A stretch of 64,000 bases of DNA from assembly GCA_965217135.1 (NCBI GenBank), contig OZ244249.1, positions 2,790,001 through 2,854,000 on the forward strand. Reading direction: 5' to 3'. The notes under the pieces were generated by a model. That model saw nothing but the letters and a program-made list of their open reading frames with translations, searched no databases and was not told the DNA's origin. Of the stretch, positions 25,525-34,428 are shown piece by piece (position 1 is the stretch's first letter; every line of letters starts with the position of its first letter). The position numbers and the translations under genes were made by a program. The DNA is from HXMU1420-2 sp017643305 (GTDB lineage Bacteria > Pseudomonadota > Alphaproteobacteria > Rhodobacterales > Rhodobacteraceae).

Positions 25525-26120
25525 TGTAAAAGCTCCAGAACCTCGGCACAGCTGTGCTGGTGCGTGACTGTGCCCAGCGACAGAAGTGTTGCGTCATGCA
25601 CGTCCTGACGGAACGCAGCACAACCGTTGGTCAGCATTGTGGTTTCGATATTGCGCAGATGCGCGTCCCGCAGGGTCGATGCAACACCGCCATTGGTTAC
25701 AATCCCGCCAACGATCAGGTGTTCGATCCCCACCGCGCGCATCACATATTCCAATCGCGTCTGATAGAAGGCAGAATATGCCACCTTTTCAATTGTGTAA
25801 TCGGCATCCCTCAACTCATCTACCAAGTCATGACCGAATCCACCGGGGGCAAAATCGCCCTTGCCCAGGAACGGTCGCAACACCTTGAGATGCGGCGCGA
25901 TCAAAGGCTCTCCGGCCGGACCAGGGACTAGCGTGAACTGAGCGGAGATATAGGTGCCACCCGCCGCCCGCAACGCATCGCGCACGGGGCGGATACGGCC
26001 CGGTAACGCGGCGATGGCCTCTGCGCTCTGACCCGCGCGGCCATAAGCGCCTTCGGGATGTAGAAAATCGTTCTGCAGATCAATGGTTAAGAGCGCGGTC
26101 TTTACGGGATCAAAACTCAT
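25521..26120 (-). CDS. Isochorismatase-fold hydrolase lacking the usual nucleophilic cysteine
   Basis: A 199-residue alpha/beta protein of the isochorismatase-like superfamily. The first triad residue D14 is present (LLTIDLQNDFL), as is K112 (EKVAYSAFYQT), but the position normally held by the nucleophilic cysteine is glycine G145 in GIVTNGGVASTLRD (codon GGC, one base from TGC). True isochorismatases that hydrolyse vinyl ethers also lack this cysteine, whereas nicotinamidase, maleamate amidase and carbamoylsarcosine amidase need it. So amide hydrolysis is doubtful. It is coupled by 4-nt overlaps to hyuA and the lyase gene. Confidence 0.85.
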   Translation of the reverse strand: MSFDPVKTALLTIDLQNDFLHPEGAYGRAGQSAEAIAALPGRIRPVRDALRAAGGTYISAQFTLVPGPAGEPLIAPHLKVLRPFLGKGDFAPGGFGHDLVDELRDADYTIEKVAYSAFYQTRLEYVMRAVGIEHLIVGGIVTNGGVASTLRDAHLRNIETTMLTNGCAAFRQDVHDATLLSLGTVTHQHSCAEVLELLQ

Positions 26121-28183
26121 GTCACCTCCGCTTCGATGATGGTGTTGCCGTACCGGTCCACCCGTGCCGTGAAGCCCGGTTCTATCAGCACGGTCGTGTC
26201 TGGCTGAGCCAGGATTGCAGGACCGGGAATATGCGTGCCAACGGGCAGCATCAGCCGGTCATAGATCGGCGTGTCGTGCCAGTCCTCCCCAAAATGCACC
26301 TGACGGCGGCGCGGGGTTTGGGCCGCATCGCCCTGCGGTGCCAATGTTTCGAGGTCGAACTTGGGCCGTCGCCCGATGACAGCGCTCCGCAGGTTCAGGA
26401 TGCGCCGCACACCACCCGGCAATAGCCGCCCATAGGTGGCGCGATACGTGTCATCGAACGCCGCACCAATCTGCGCAACGGTCGGGGCGCTCACCTGCCC
26501 GTCCACCACGGTCACGGGCACCGCCACCGGCACGGTATGCGTCTGGCCCAGATAAGCCATGTCCAGCTCAAACACAGCCTCTCGCGCGTCAAAGCGCGTG
26601 CGGGCGGCATCCAGCATCGCTTGGCCTTTGTCGTGATGGTCCTGCATGAATTGACCCAGCGCGTCCGCGTCCAGCGTGTCGAGCATCGCGTTCACGGTCT
26701 GCACGAAATCCTGCCGCATATCGGCAATCACGCAGCCCATGGCCGAGGTCACGCCGGGATGGCGCGGCACGATGGACCGGGCGAGGCCGACATCAGCCAT
26801 CAGCGCGCAGGTGTGCAGCGCGCCTCCCCCGCCAAACGGCATGAAGGCAAAGCGTTTCGGGTCAAACCCCCGTTCGATCGACACCAACCGGATTGCCCCG
26901 GCCATGCGCGAATTGGCAACCCGCAAGATCGCTTCTGCCGCCGCATATGTACCCAGCCCCAGCGGTACGCCCACATGGGTGTCAATCGCCGCCGCCGCAG
27001 CCTCCACATCTAGCCGGGACAGTTTTCCACCGATCGGGTTATCCGGGTCGATCCGACCCAGCACGACATTGGCATCGGTCACGGTCGGGCGGTCATTGCC
27101 CAGCCCATACGCCACAGGCCCGGGGTTTGACCCTGCGCTTTCCGGCCCAATCTGCAGCAACCCACCCTTGTCGACCCACGCAATGGACCCGCCGCCTGCG
27201 CCAATCGTGGTGATCTCAATCATCGGAGAGCGGATAGTTAACCCGAAATCTACACTGGTCTGCGGGCTAAGTTGCGTCTGCCCCTGTGCGATCAGCGACA
27301 CGTCAAAACTGGTGCCGCCTATATCGCCAGTGATCACATCCGAGAAGCCGGCGGTTTGTGCAATATACCCCGCTGCAATCACCCCGGCGGCAGGACCAGA
27401 CAGCGCCGTGCGCACCGGGCGTTCGCAGGCGGTTTCGACCGCCATGACCCCACCATTCGATTGTACGATCATGAACTCGCCATCAAACCCACCCTCGCCC
27501 AGCGCGGTTTCCAGCCGGTTCAGATAGCCTGACACCTCGGGCTGAAGATAGGCGTTGAGCGCGGTCGTGGAAAACCGTTCATATTCGCGGATTTCCGGCA
27601 GGATTTCATGGCTGGCCGACACATGCGGGTTGGGCCAGATCGCGCGCACGGCAGCCACGGCAGCGGCTTCGTTTTCGGGATTGGCATAGGCGTTGGCAAA
27701 CAGGATCGCCACCGCCTCGCATCCGTCCTGCATCAGCCCGCCCGCCGCCTCGCGAACGGCATCGAGGTCCACGGGCGTATGGATCGTACCGTCAGCCAGC
27801 GTGCGCTCGGGTACTTCCAGCCGGTCGCGGCGATCGGCGATGGGCTCAAAATCCCCACGCAGGCCCCAGGTACGGGGCCGGTCCCGGCGGCGCATTTCCA
27901 GCACGTCGCGCAGACCTTGCGTGGTAATCACCCCGATCCGCGCGCCTTTGCGTTCCAGCAGCGCGTTTGTGCCTGCGGTTGTGCCATGCACGACCACAGC
28001 GATCTGGCTTAAATCCGGGACCTGCCCGGTTATGCCATCCAGAAAGCCGCCTGACTGGTCGGGGCGCGTGGTCGGAACCTTGCCCACGCTGGCGGTGCCC
28101 GTTGCCTCGTCCAGCAAGAAAACATCGGTGAAGGTGCCGCCCACGTCGACCCCCACCATGCGGCCAGTGATTTCTGCGCTCAT
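26117..28183 (-). CDS. hyuA: Hydantoinase/oxoprolinase subunit A
   Basis: A 688-residue HyuA-type subunit with an actin/ASKHA-like ATPase fold. Signatures: GVDVGGTFTDVFLLDE at the N-terminus, VVVHGTTAGTNALLERKGA, SGPAAGVIAAGYIA, DIGGTSFDVSLI, and GAGGGSIAWVDKGG. With HyuB it forms ATP-dependent amidohydrolases that open five-membered lactams, hydantoins or imides (5-oxoproline, N-methylhydantoin), or acetone carboxylase-like enzymes. The sequence does not tell which ring is opened. Overlaps hyuB and the isochorismatase-fold gene by 4 nt each. Confidence 0.93.
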   Translation of the reverse strand: MSAEITGRMVGVDVGGTFTDVFLLDEATGTASVGKVPTTRPDQSGGFLDGITGQVPDLSQIAVVVHGTTAGTNALLERKGARIGVITTQGLRDVLEMRRRDRPRTWGLRGDFEPIADRRDRLEVPERTLADGTIHTPVDLDAVREAAGGLMQDGCEAVAILFANAYANPENEAAAVAAVRAIWPNPHVSASHEILPEIREYERFSTTALNAYLQPEVSGYLNRLETALGEGGFDGEFMIVQSNGGVMAVETACERPVRTALSGPAAGVIAAGYIAQTAGFSDVITGDIGGTSFDVSLIAQGQTQLSPQTSVDFGLTIRSPMIEITTIGAGGGSIAWVDKGGLLQIGPESAGSNPGPVAYGLGNDRPTVTDANVVLGRIDPDNPIGGKLSRLDVEAAAAAIDTHVGVPLGLGTYAAAEAILRVANSRMAGAIRLVSIERGFDPKRFAFMPFGGGGALHTCALMADVGLARSIVPRHPGVTSAMGCVIADMRQDFVQTVNAMLDTLDADALGQFMQDHHDKGQAMLDAARTRFDAREAVFELDMAYLGQTHTVPVAVPVTVVDGQVSAPTVAQIGAAFDDTYRATYGRLLPGGVRRILNLRSAVIGRRPKFDLETLAPQGDAAQTPRRRQVHFGEDWHDTPIYDRLMLPVGTHIPGPAILAQPDTTVLIEPGFTARVDRYGNTIIEAEVT

Positions 28184-29871
28184 CCCTGGTCCTCCTGCCA
28201 GCCGGGATAGTCCCGGTCGGCCTGTTCCTCGCTCACCAGCCCGCGCACAACGTCGAGGCCCACGGCATCCGCGTCCCGCTCTCCTGGCAGGCCATAGCCA
28301 CCGCCTCCAGGGGTTTCCAACCGCACAGCCTGGCCCTGCCGCAACTTGATCCCGCGCATTTTGGACACCATCGGTGGCGTGCCCCAGCCTTCATCATGTT
28401 CAAACCCAAACACGTTGACCGCGGCGTCCCCACCCCCGGCCACGCCTTTGGGCGCAAACCGCCCACGCTCGCCAAAGAGAAAGGCCTCAGCCCCGTTTTC
28501 TTCCAGCACCTCGATCTCATAAATCGCGCCCAGCCCGCCGCGATGCCGGCCTGCGCCACCGCTGTCGGGCCGCAGCGCCCATTGGCGGAACATCACAGGG
28601 TATGCGGCCTCCAGAATTTCCATCGGCGGGATCGTCGCAGTGGAAATCGGCGCATTGCCATGGTTCAGCCCGTCGCTTTCGATCGATCCGCCATGCCCGC
28701 CACCATAGAAGCTGAACATCACCCAAGGCCGCCCGTCGCTGCGTTTGCCCGCAATCGACAGGGCGTTGATCGTACCATAGGCATTGGCCACCACCCGGTC
28801 CGGTGCGGCCAGGGCCATGGCAGAAAAGATCACGTCGATCATGCGCAGGATGGTTTCGGTGTACCCTCCGGTGGGCGCGGGGAATTCCGCACTCAGCAGC
28901 GAATCGTCGGGGATCCGGACCTCGATCGGCCGCATCACGCCAGAATTGGCGGGCAACCCGGCGAAGATATGCTTGATCGCGACATAGGCCGTGGCCACCG
29001 CCGTGGGCCGGGCGATGTTGACCGGGCCTGCGCATTGCGGCGCGGTGCCCGCGAAATCCAGCACCATGCGGTCGCCTGCAATCTCCAGCGCCACGTGGAT
29101 CGGCAGCGCTTCGGGCGAGATGCCGTCATTGTCGAGGAAATCCTCCGCCTCCCACCGCCCGTCAGGCAGAGCGGACAGTTCCGCCTGCATCAGTGTTTCA
29201 GCCCGGTCCGACAATGCGCCCAGCGCGGCGCGGATCGTATCTGCCCCGTATTCATCCAGCAACGCGTCCAAGCGTTTCACGCCCAGCTCCAGCGCGCCCA
29301 GCTGACCGTTCAGGTCGCCCTGCGCCGACAATGGCAGACGTGTGTTGCGCAGCATGATGTCGACAATATCCTGCTGAACCACGCCCTTGCGGGCCAGTTT
29401 CACCGGGGGCAGCACGAACGCCTCCTGAAACACATCCGTGGCCGCAGGGTTGTAATTGCCCGGCACCGCGCCGCCCACGTCATGCCAGTGACCAACCGAG
29501 GCGAGGTAGCAAAACAGCTCCCCATCACGGAAATAGGGCTTCACCAACCGCATATCGCTCAGATGCGTGCCACCGATATGGGCGTCGTTGAAGGCATAGA
29601 TGTCGCCGTCTTCCAGATCGCCATCCGCAGCGGCCTTTTCGATCACCGCCTGCACGGCAAAGGCCATAACCCCCACAAAAATCGGCAGGCCGGATTTGCC
29701 CTGCACCAGCGTGTCGCCTGTCTGGGCGTGGTAGATACCATGGGAGGCATCATGTGCCTCGGCGATGATCGGGTTAAAGGCGGCACGGAATAGAGTGGCA
29801 TCCATTTCGTCGGCAATTTGTTCCATGCGGCCAGACAGCACGGCCAGCGTGATTGGGTCAATTTCGGTCAT
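28180..29871 (-). CDS. hyuB: Hydantoinase/oxoprolinase subunit B
   Basis: A 563-residue HyuB subunit, the partner of HyuA. Recognisable stretches: DPITLAVLSGRMEQIADEM, the metal-site region FNDAHIGGTHLSDM, PYFRDGELFCYLASVGHWHDVGG, and the glycine-rich ending with GGAGRHRGGLGAIYEIEVLE and ETPGGGGYGLPGERD. Full length. The chosen ATG overlaps the SnoaL-like stop by 4 nt; a longer frame is open upstream but antisense context argues against it. Cytosolic enzyme complex. Confidence 0.93.
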   Translation of the reverse strand: MTEIDPITLAVLSGRMEQIADEMDATLFRAAFNPIIAEAHDASHGIYHAQTGDTLVQGKSGLPIFVGVMAFAVQAVIEKAAADGDLEDGDIYAFNDAHIGGTHLSDMRLVKPYFRDGELFCYLASVGHWHDVGGAVPGNYNPAATDVFQEAFVLPPVKLARKGVVQQDIVDIMLRNTRLPLSAQGDLNGQLGALELGVKRLDALLDEYGADTIRAALGALSDRAETLMQAELSALPDGRWEAEDFLDNDGISPEALPIHVALEIAGDRMVLDFAGTAPQCAGPVNIARPTAVATAYVAIKHIFAGLPANSGVMRPIEVRIPDDSLLSAEFPAPTGGYTETILRMIDVIFSAMALAAPDRVVANAYGTINALSIAGKRSDGRPWVMFSFYGGGHGGSIESDGLNHGNAPISTATIPPMEILEAAYPVMFRQWALRPDSGGAGRHRGGLGAIYEIEVLEENGAEAFLFGERGRFAPKGVAGGGDAAVNVFGFEHDEGWGTPPMVSKMRGIKLRQGQAVRLETPGGGGYGLPGERDADAVGLDVVRGLVSEEQADRDYPGWQEDQG

Positions 29872-30266
29872 TGGGCTTTCACTTCGGCGATGTCGTTCCA
29901 CACGTCCTGGCGGGTAATCTGCCCATCCGACAGCTCAAACCGGTCAATAAACCGTATGCCGTCAAACGTGCTGCCATCAGGCCATTCGCCCGACAACGTG
30001 CCGGTGCAATAAACCACGTCCGCCCCGTTCGTCCCAGACATCGTGTCGAACCGGTCATAGGTCTTGCGCACAAACCGGTAGCGGGGTTTGGCCCAGTCGA
30101 TCAGCTCCTGCAGGCTGTGCATTGGGGCAGTACCGGGAAAGACCATGGCAAAGCCAGGGGCGAGGAAGCTTTGCGCAGTCTCGATCTCGCGCGCCTCCAT
30201 TGCGGCCAAATAGGTTTGGACGCGCGCGGCAGGGTCGGACGCAGGCGGAAAGGTGTTGGAAGGCAT
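29868..30266 (-). CDS. SnoaL/NTF2-like small protein
   Basis: A 132-residue protein of the SnoaL-like/NTF2 alpha+beta barrel fold: ARVQTYLAAMEAREIETAQS helix, FLAPGFAMVFPGT strand, and WNDIAEVKAQ at the C-terminus, with a DRFELSDGQITRQDVW sheet. Members include isomerases and small-molecule-binding accessory proteins. It is the first gene of the hydantoinase operon, 124 bp from the divergent leuC-like gene, and is translationally coupled to hyuB. Role in the pathway unknown. Confidence 0.8.
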   Translation of the reverse strand: MPSNTFPPASDPAARVQTYLAAMEAREIETAQSFLAPGFAMVFPGTAPMHSLQELIDWAKPRYRFVRKTYDRFDTMSGTNGADVVYCTGTLSGEWPDGSTFDGIRFIDRFELSDGQITRQDVWNDIAEVKAQ

Positions 30267-30389
30267 GGTAGTGCGGCCGTCAGTTGGTGTCCTGCCATGA
30301 TTACAGGATTGGACGTGGTTGAACAGACGCGAAGAATATTGCCGCGCCCGCGTATACGGTTAGAATTAGGGCAATCATCCGGAATTGAC

Positions 30390-31793
30390 ATGACTGCCCC
30401 GCAAACTCTGCTCGACAAACTCTGGTCTGCTCACGAGATAAGGAAACGTGCCGATGGCGCGTCACTTTTGTGGGTGGACCGGCATCTGGTGCACGAAGGA
30501 TCGCACCATGGCTTTGCGAAACTCGCGGCAAGGGGCCTGCCAGTGGCGGAACCGGCTTTGACCTTTGCTGTGGTGGATCATTATGCGCCAGTGCGCGATC
30601 GGGACCACATCGGCGACCCGGATATTGCCCGCATGATCCGGACGCTGGAACAGAACGCCAACACGCATGGTCTGCGCATCTTTGGCCTTAAGGACCCGGC
30701 GCAGGGGATCGTGCATGTGATTGGGCCGGAACAGGGGCTGACCTTGCCCGGTCTGCTGGTCACCTGCGGGGACAGCCACACATCGACCCATGGCGCATTG
30801 GGCGCGCTGGCCTTTGGTATTGGCGCGACCGAGGTGGCCCATGTGCTGGCGACCCAGACGGTGTGGCAGGTGAAACCGCACGCAATGCGCATCACGGTCG
30901 AAGGTACGCTTGGCCCCGGAGTTTCAGCCAAAGACATCGCGCTGAATTGGATTTCGCGGCTGGGCACTGATGGCGCACGGGGCCATGCGGTGGAATATGC
31001 GGGCAGCACCATTCGCGGTCTCAGTGTCGAAGGACGGCTCACGCTGTGTAACCTGTCCATCGAAGGCGGTGCGCGGTTTGGCATGGTGGCCCCGGATGCG
31101 GTGACTCTGGAGTACTTGCACGGGCGGCCCATGGCCCTGGCGGGGGCAGATTGGGATCACGCGGTGGACACGTGGGGCGCGCTGCACACAGATGACGGCG
31201 CGCGCTTCGACCGGGAGGCACAGTTTGATGCCGCTGATATTGCGCCCACGGTAACCTGGGGCACCAGCCCGGAACAGGCTCTGCCGATCGACGCCGTCCT
31301 GCCCGACCCCAGCCGCCTGCCCGATGACAAGGCCGGGGCGGCAAAGGATGCGCTGGATTACATGGGCCTCAGCCCGGGCCACCCGGTTGAGGGCGTGCCG
31401 GTGGATCAGGTTTTTATCGGCTCCTGCACAAACGCCCGCATCGAAGACCTGCGCATGGCCGCCGCCGTGCTGGCGGGCCGCCGCGCGCAGGTGCCGGGGC
31501 AGGTTTCGCCCGGTTCCGCGCTGGTCCGTGCGCAGGCGGAACAGGAAGGGCTGGACCGGATCTTTACCAACGCCGGGCTCGACTGGGTGCATTCGGGCTG
31601 TTCGCTCTGCGTTGGCATGAACGGGGAAATGGTGGGACCCGGCAAGCGTTGCGCCAGTTCCACCAACCGTAACTTCCGCGGGCGGCAAGGCCCCAGCGCG
31701 CGCACGCATTTGATGTCGCCAGCCATGGTGGCGGCGGCCGCAGTCGCGGGCCACCTGACAGACGTGCGCCCGATGCTGGAGGGACGGATCTAA
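30390..31793 (+). CDS. LeuC-like large subunit of an isopropylmalate-dehydratase-family hydratase
   Basis: A 467-residue aconitase-superfamily large subunit. The [4Fe-4S] ligands are C346 (FIGSCTNAR) and C404/C407 (HSGCSLCVGMN); LVTCGDSHTSTHGALGALAFGIG and STNRNFRGRQG are also present. Its context (divergent from a hydantoinase/lyase operon, next to an SDR, no leuA/leuB) suggests a catabolic hydratase acting on a maleate-like substrate rather than leucine synthesis; dimethylmaleate hydratase and citraconate hydratase are precedents in this family. A leucine-pathway role cannot be excluded. The ATG chosen gives the standard N-terminus, TLLDKLWSAHE. Confidence 0.85.
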   Translation: MTAPQTLLDKLWSAHEIRKRADGASLLWVDRHLVHEGSHHGFAKLAARGLPVAEPALTFAVVDHYAPVRDRDHIGDPDIARMIRTLEQNANTHGLRIFGLKDPAQGIVHVIGPEQGLTLPGLLVTCGDSHTSTHGALGALAFGIGATEVAHVLATQTVWQVKPHAMRITVEGTLGPGVSAKDIALNWISRLGTDGARGHAVEYAGSTIRGLSVEGRLTLCNLSIEGGARFGMVAPDAVTLEYLHGRPMALAGADWDHAVDTWGALHTDDGARFDREAQFDAADIAPTVTWGTSPEQALPIDAVLPDPSRLPDDKAGAAKDALDYMGLSPGHPVEGVPVDQVFIGSCTNARIEDLRMAAAVLAGRRAQVPGQVSPGSALVRAQAEQEGLDRIFTNAGLDWVHSGCSLCVGMNGEMVGPGKRCASSTNRNFRGRQGPSARTHLMSPAMVAAAAVAGHLTDVRPMLEGRI

Positions 31794-32386
31794 TGGCAGG
31801 GTGGACGCATCATGACGGGCAGGCCATTGCCCTGCCGCTGGATAATGTGGACACCGACCAGCTGATCCCGGCGCGATTCATGTCGATCCCCCGCGCGCAG
31901 GGGTATGGCGGGCATCTGCTGTATGATCTGCGGCGAGATGAAACCGGCGACCTGCGGTCCGATTTCCCGGTAAACCGCTGGCCCAATGCCTCCATCCTGA
32001 TCGCTGGGCGCAATTTCGGCTGCGGATCATCGCGGGAGGCGGCGGTTTACGCGCTGGTCGATGCCGGGTTCCGAGCCGTGATCGCGCCGGGGTTTGGCGA
32101 CATTTTTGCAGGCAACGCCGTGAACAACGGCCTGCTGCCGGCGCAGGTGGAAACAGACATGGTGGCCGCGCTGACGGCCGCCACACCTGGAACCGCGCAG
32201 ATCGACCTGGAAAACCGGCGGATCGTAATGGGCGATGTGCAGGCAGAGTTTGCCCTCGGGGACGCTGCGCGCACCAAGCTGATCAATGGCTGGGATGACA
32301 TCGACCTGACCCGCGCCGAGGCTGAAAGCATCGCCGCTTACCGCGCCGCACGCGCGCAATCGGCACCATGGGTCTGGCCGGGCTGA
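31793..32386 (+). CDS. LeuD-like small subunit of the same hydratase
   Basis: A 197-residue small (swivel) subunit that pairs with the LeuC-like protein. Signatures: LDNVDTDQLIPARFM at the N-terminus and the substrate-recognition stretch LIAGRNFGCGSSREAAVYAL; GFGDIFAGNAVNNGLLP follows. Start and upstream stop overlap by one base (TAATG), ensuring equal synthesis. Substrate specificity in this family depends on the loop near YGGHLLYDLR, but I cannot assign it from sequence. Confidence 0.88.
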   Translation: MAGWTHHDGQAIALPLDNVDTDQLIPARFMSIPRAQGYGGHLLYDLRRDETGDLRSDFPVNRWPNASILIAGRNFGCGSSREAAVYALVDAGFRAVIAPGFGDIFAGNAVNNGLLPAQVETDMVAALTAATPGTAQIDLENRRIVMGDVQAEFALGDAARTKLINGWDDIDLTRAEAESIAAYRAARAQSAPWVWPG

Positions 32387-32459
32387 GGATGAACTGGCAG
32401 GTTGGCGTTGCGCCCAAACCATTCAGGACCCACTCTGCTGCTAAAAGGGAGACGGTTGT

Positions 32460-33248
32460 ATGAGAGATTTCGAAGGGCGCATAGCGTTGATCACGGGCTC
32501 AGGCACCGGGCTGGGCCGGTCAATGGCCACCAAACTGGCCGAACGCGGGGCCGATGTGATCGTCAACTATGCCCGCTCAGCAGCCGAAGCCGAAGAAACC
32601 GCCGATTTGTGCCGCACGCAGGGCGCGCAGGTGCAGGTGGTTCAGGCGGATGTGTCCTCTGCCGAAGGCTGCCAGAAACTGACGGACGCCGCCGCCACCC
32701 ATGGGCGGCTTGATATCCTGATCAACAATGCGGGCATCACTCGCCACGCCCATGACCACAGCAATCTGAACGCGCTGAGCAAGGCGGATTTCATGGATGT
32801 GTACGAGGTGAACGTGGTTGGTCCGTTCCTGATGATGCAGGCCGCCAAACCTCTGCTGCAGGCGTCTTATGCCCAGACCGGGCGTGCGGCGGCAGTTCTC
32901 AATACCTCTTCCATCGCCGGGCTGTTGGGGATCGGATCTTCGGTGGCCTATGCCTGTTCCAAAGGTGCGCTGAACACGATGACCCTGTCGCTGGCCCGCG
33001 CGCTTGGCCCGGAAATCCGGGTGAACGCGGTATGTCCCGGCTTTATCGGCACCCGCTGGTTCAGCGGTCAGATGGATGAAGAGGCGTATAGCCAGAAGGT
33101 TGCTATGGTCGAAGCCGCCACGCCGCTTCGTGCAGCCTCCGGCCCGGATGACATTGCCGATGCGGCGCTGTTCTTTGTCTCCGATGCATCGCGCCACATC
33201 ACCGGGGAACTCACCCTGGTCGATGCCGGTACACATCTGGTGAAATAA
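32460..33248 (+). CDS. SDR-family oxidoreductase
   Basis: A 262-residue classical short-chain dehydrogenase: cofactor motif TGSGTGLGRSMA, NNAG (LINNAGITRHA), catalytic serine in NTSSIAG and YxxxK in YACSKGALN. The end (ITGELTLVDAGTHL) is typical of FabG-like enzymes. It lies 73 bp after the leuD-like gene in the same direction with its own GGGAGACGG leader, so probably in that operon, perhaps oxidising a hydroxy acid produced by the hydratase. Substrate unknown. Confidence 0.88.
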   Translation: MRDFEGRIALITGSGTGLGRSMATKLAERGADVIVNYARSAAEAEETADLCRTQGAQVQVVQADVSSAEGCQKLTDAAATHGRLDILINNAGITRHAHDHSNLNALSKADFMDVYEVNVVGPFLMMQAAKPLLQASYAQTGRAAAVLNTSSIAGLLGIGSSVAYACSKGALNTMTLSLARALGPEIRVNAVCPGFIGTRWFSGQMDEEAYSQKVAMVEAATPLRAASGPDDIADAALFFVSDASRHITGELTLVDAGTHLVK

Positions 33249-33356
33249 ACAAGGCTTGCGTGCGAATACGCACAGGTCCGGTGGGCAGGCGCGCTTTGTT
33301 GTGGCGCGCCCACAGCCTATCTGAAGGGCAACGCAACTTTTGTTGGAGGCTGACCC

Positions 33357-34262
33357 ATGTCGCTGAGACCCACGATCGAAACCCGCTCGGCCCAACCCAC
33401 GATGGAAGGCGCCGGCGTGCATCTGCACCGCGCTTTCGGCTTTCAGGATCCGTCAGAGCTGGACCCGTTCCTGCTGTTTGACGATTTCCGCAACGAAATT
33501 CCGGAACATTACCTGCGCGGCTTCCCATGGCACCCGCACCGGGGGATCGAAACGATCACCTATGTGCTGTCGGGCACGGTGGAACATGGCGACAGCCTGG
33601 GCAACACAGGCACGCTGGGCGCAGGCGATGTGCAATGGATGACCGCCGGATCGGGCATCATGCACCAGGAAATGCCGAAGGGTAACGCCAAGGGCCAGAT
33701 GCATGGCTTCCAGCTGTGGGGCAACCTGCCTGCGGCCCAGAAGATGACCGCGCCGCGCTATCAGGACGTGGAAAGCAAGGAGATCCCCGAGGTGATCGAC
33801 GATGACGGCACCCGTGTACGCGTGATCGTGGGAGAATTTTGGGGCAAGACCGGGCCGGTCGATGGTATTGCGGCGGATCCGCAATACCTGGACATCTCCC
33901 TGCCTGCCGGGGTGAAAAAGACGTTCCACATCGACACCTACCGCCGGGCGTTTGCCTATATCTTCGAAGGCCACGCTGCCTTTGTGGATGCCTCCCGTCC
34001 GTCGGGTGTGCTGCTGGAAAAGGAAATCGCTGGCGAAGAGGTGCATATCCGCGACATGTCCGGCGACCGGACACTGGTGCGGTTCGGCACGGGCGATGAG
34101 ATCACCGTGCAGGCCGGGCCAGAAGGGGCACGGTTCCTGCTGATCTCCGGCGCGCCGATTGCGGAACCGGTGGCCTGGCACGGCCCAATCGTAATGAACA
34201 CGCGGGAGGAGCTGATGCAGGCCATGGCAGAGCTGCGGAACGGGACGTTCATCAGGGCCTGA
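33357..34262 (+). CDS. Pirin-family protein
   Basis: A 301-residue bicupin. N-terminal cupin with metal-binding histidines in PWHPHRGIETITYVLSG and GSGIMHQEMP; second cupin at ~170-270 (HIDTYRRAFAYIFEGHAAF). Bacterial pirins include quercetin dioxygenases and modulators of pyruvate dehydrogenase, but most are uncharacterised. The ATG follows TTGGAGGC. It is separated from the SDR by 108 bp and may be independent. Confidence 0.9.
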   Translation: MSLRPTIETRSAQPTMEGAGVHLHRAFGFQDPSELDPFLLFDDFRNEIPEHYLRGFPWHPHRGIETITYVLSGTVEHGDSLGNTGTLGAGDVQWMTAGSGIMHQEMPKGNAKGQMHGFQLWGNLPAAQKMTAPRYQDVESKEIPEVIDDDGTRVRVIVGEFWGKTGPVDGIAADPQYLDISLPAGVKKTFHIDTYRRAFAYIFEGHAAFVDASRPSGVLLEKEIAGEEVHIRDMSGDRTLVRFGTGDEITVQAGPEGARFLLISGAPIAEPVAWHGPIVMNTREELMQAMAELRNGTFIRA

Positions 34263-34428
34263 ACGGCTGCAAGGCGCAACAGTTCAGATCAGCCGCTAAG
34301 CCGCCAAATATCGCATGATTGTCTTTACCAAATAGCCGGGCCGGGGGGCGGGCCAACCGTGCGCGGCGGCCCAAGGGCCGGTTTGCGCGCGAGTGGTCTT
34401 CAGCATAGTCTGCATTGTTAACCGTCTC

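Noticed and set aside
30390..32386. Ordinary leucine-biosynthetic leuCD
   Set aside because: Not excluded, but the divergent hydantoinase/lyase operon, the adjacent SDR and the absence of leuA/leuB make a catabolic paralogue more likely; I left gene symbols empty.
34263..34428. Another copy of the palindromic repeat between pirin and the serine hydrolase (CCAAATAGCCGGGCC...)
   Set aside because: Only a short stretch resembles the unit and the rest diverges; could be chance in G+C-rich DNA.
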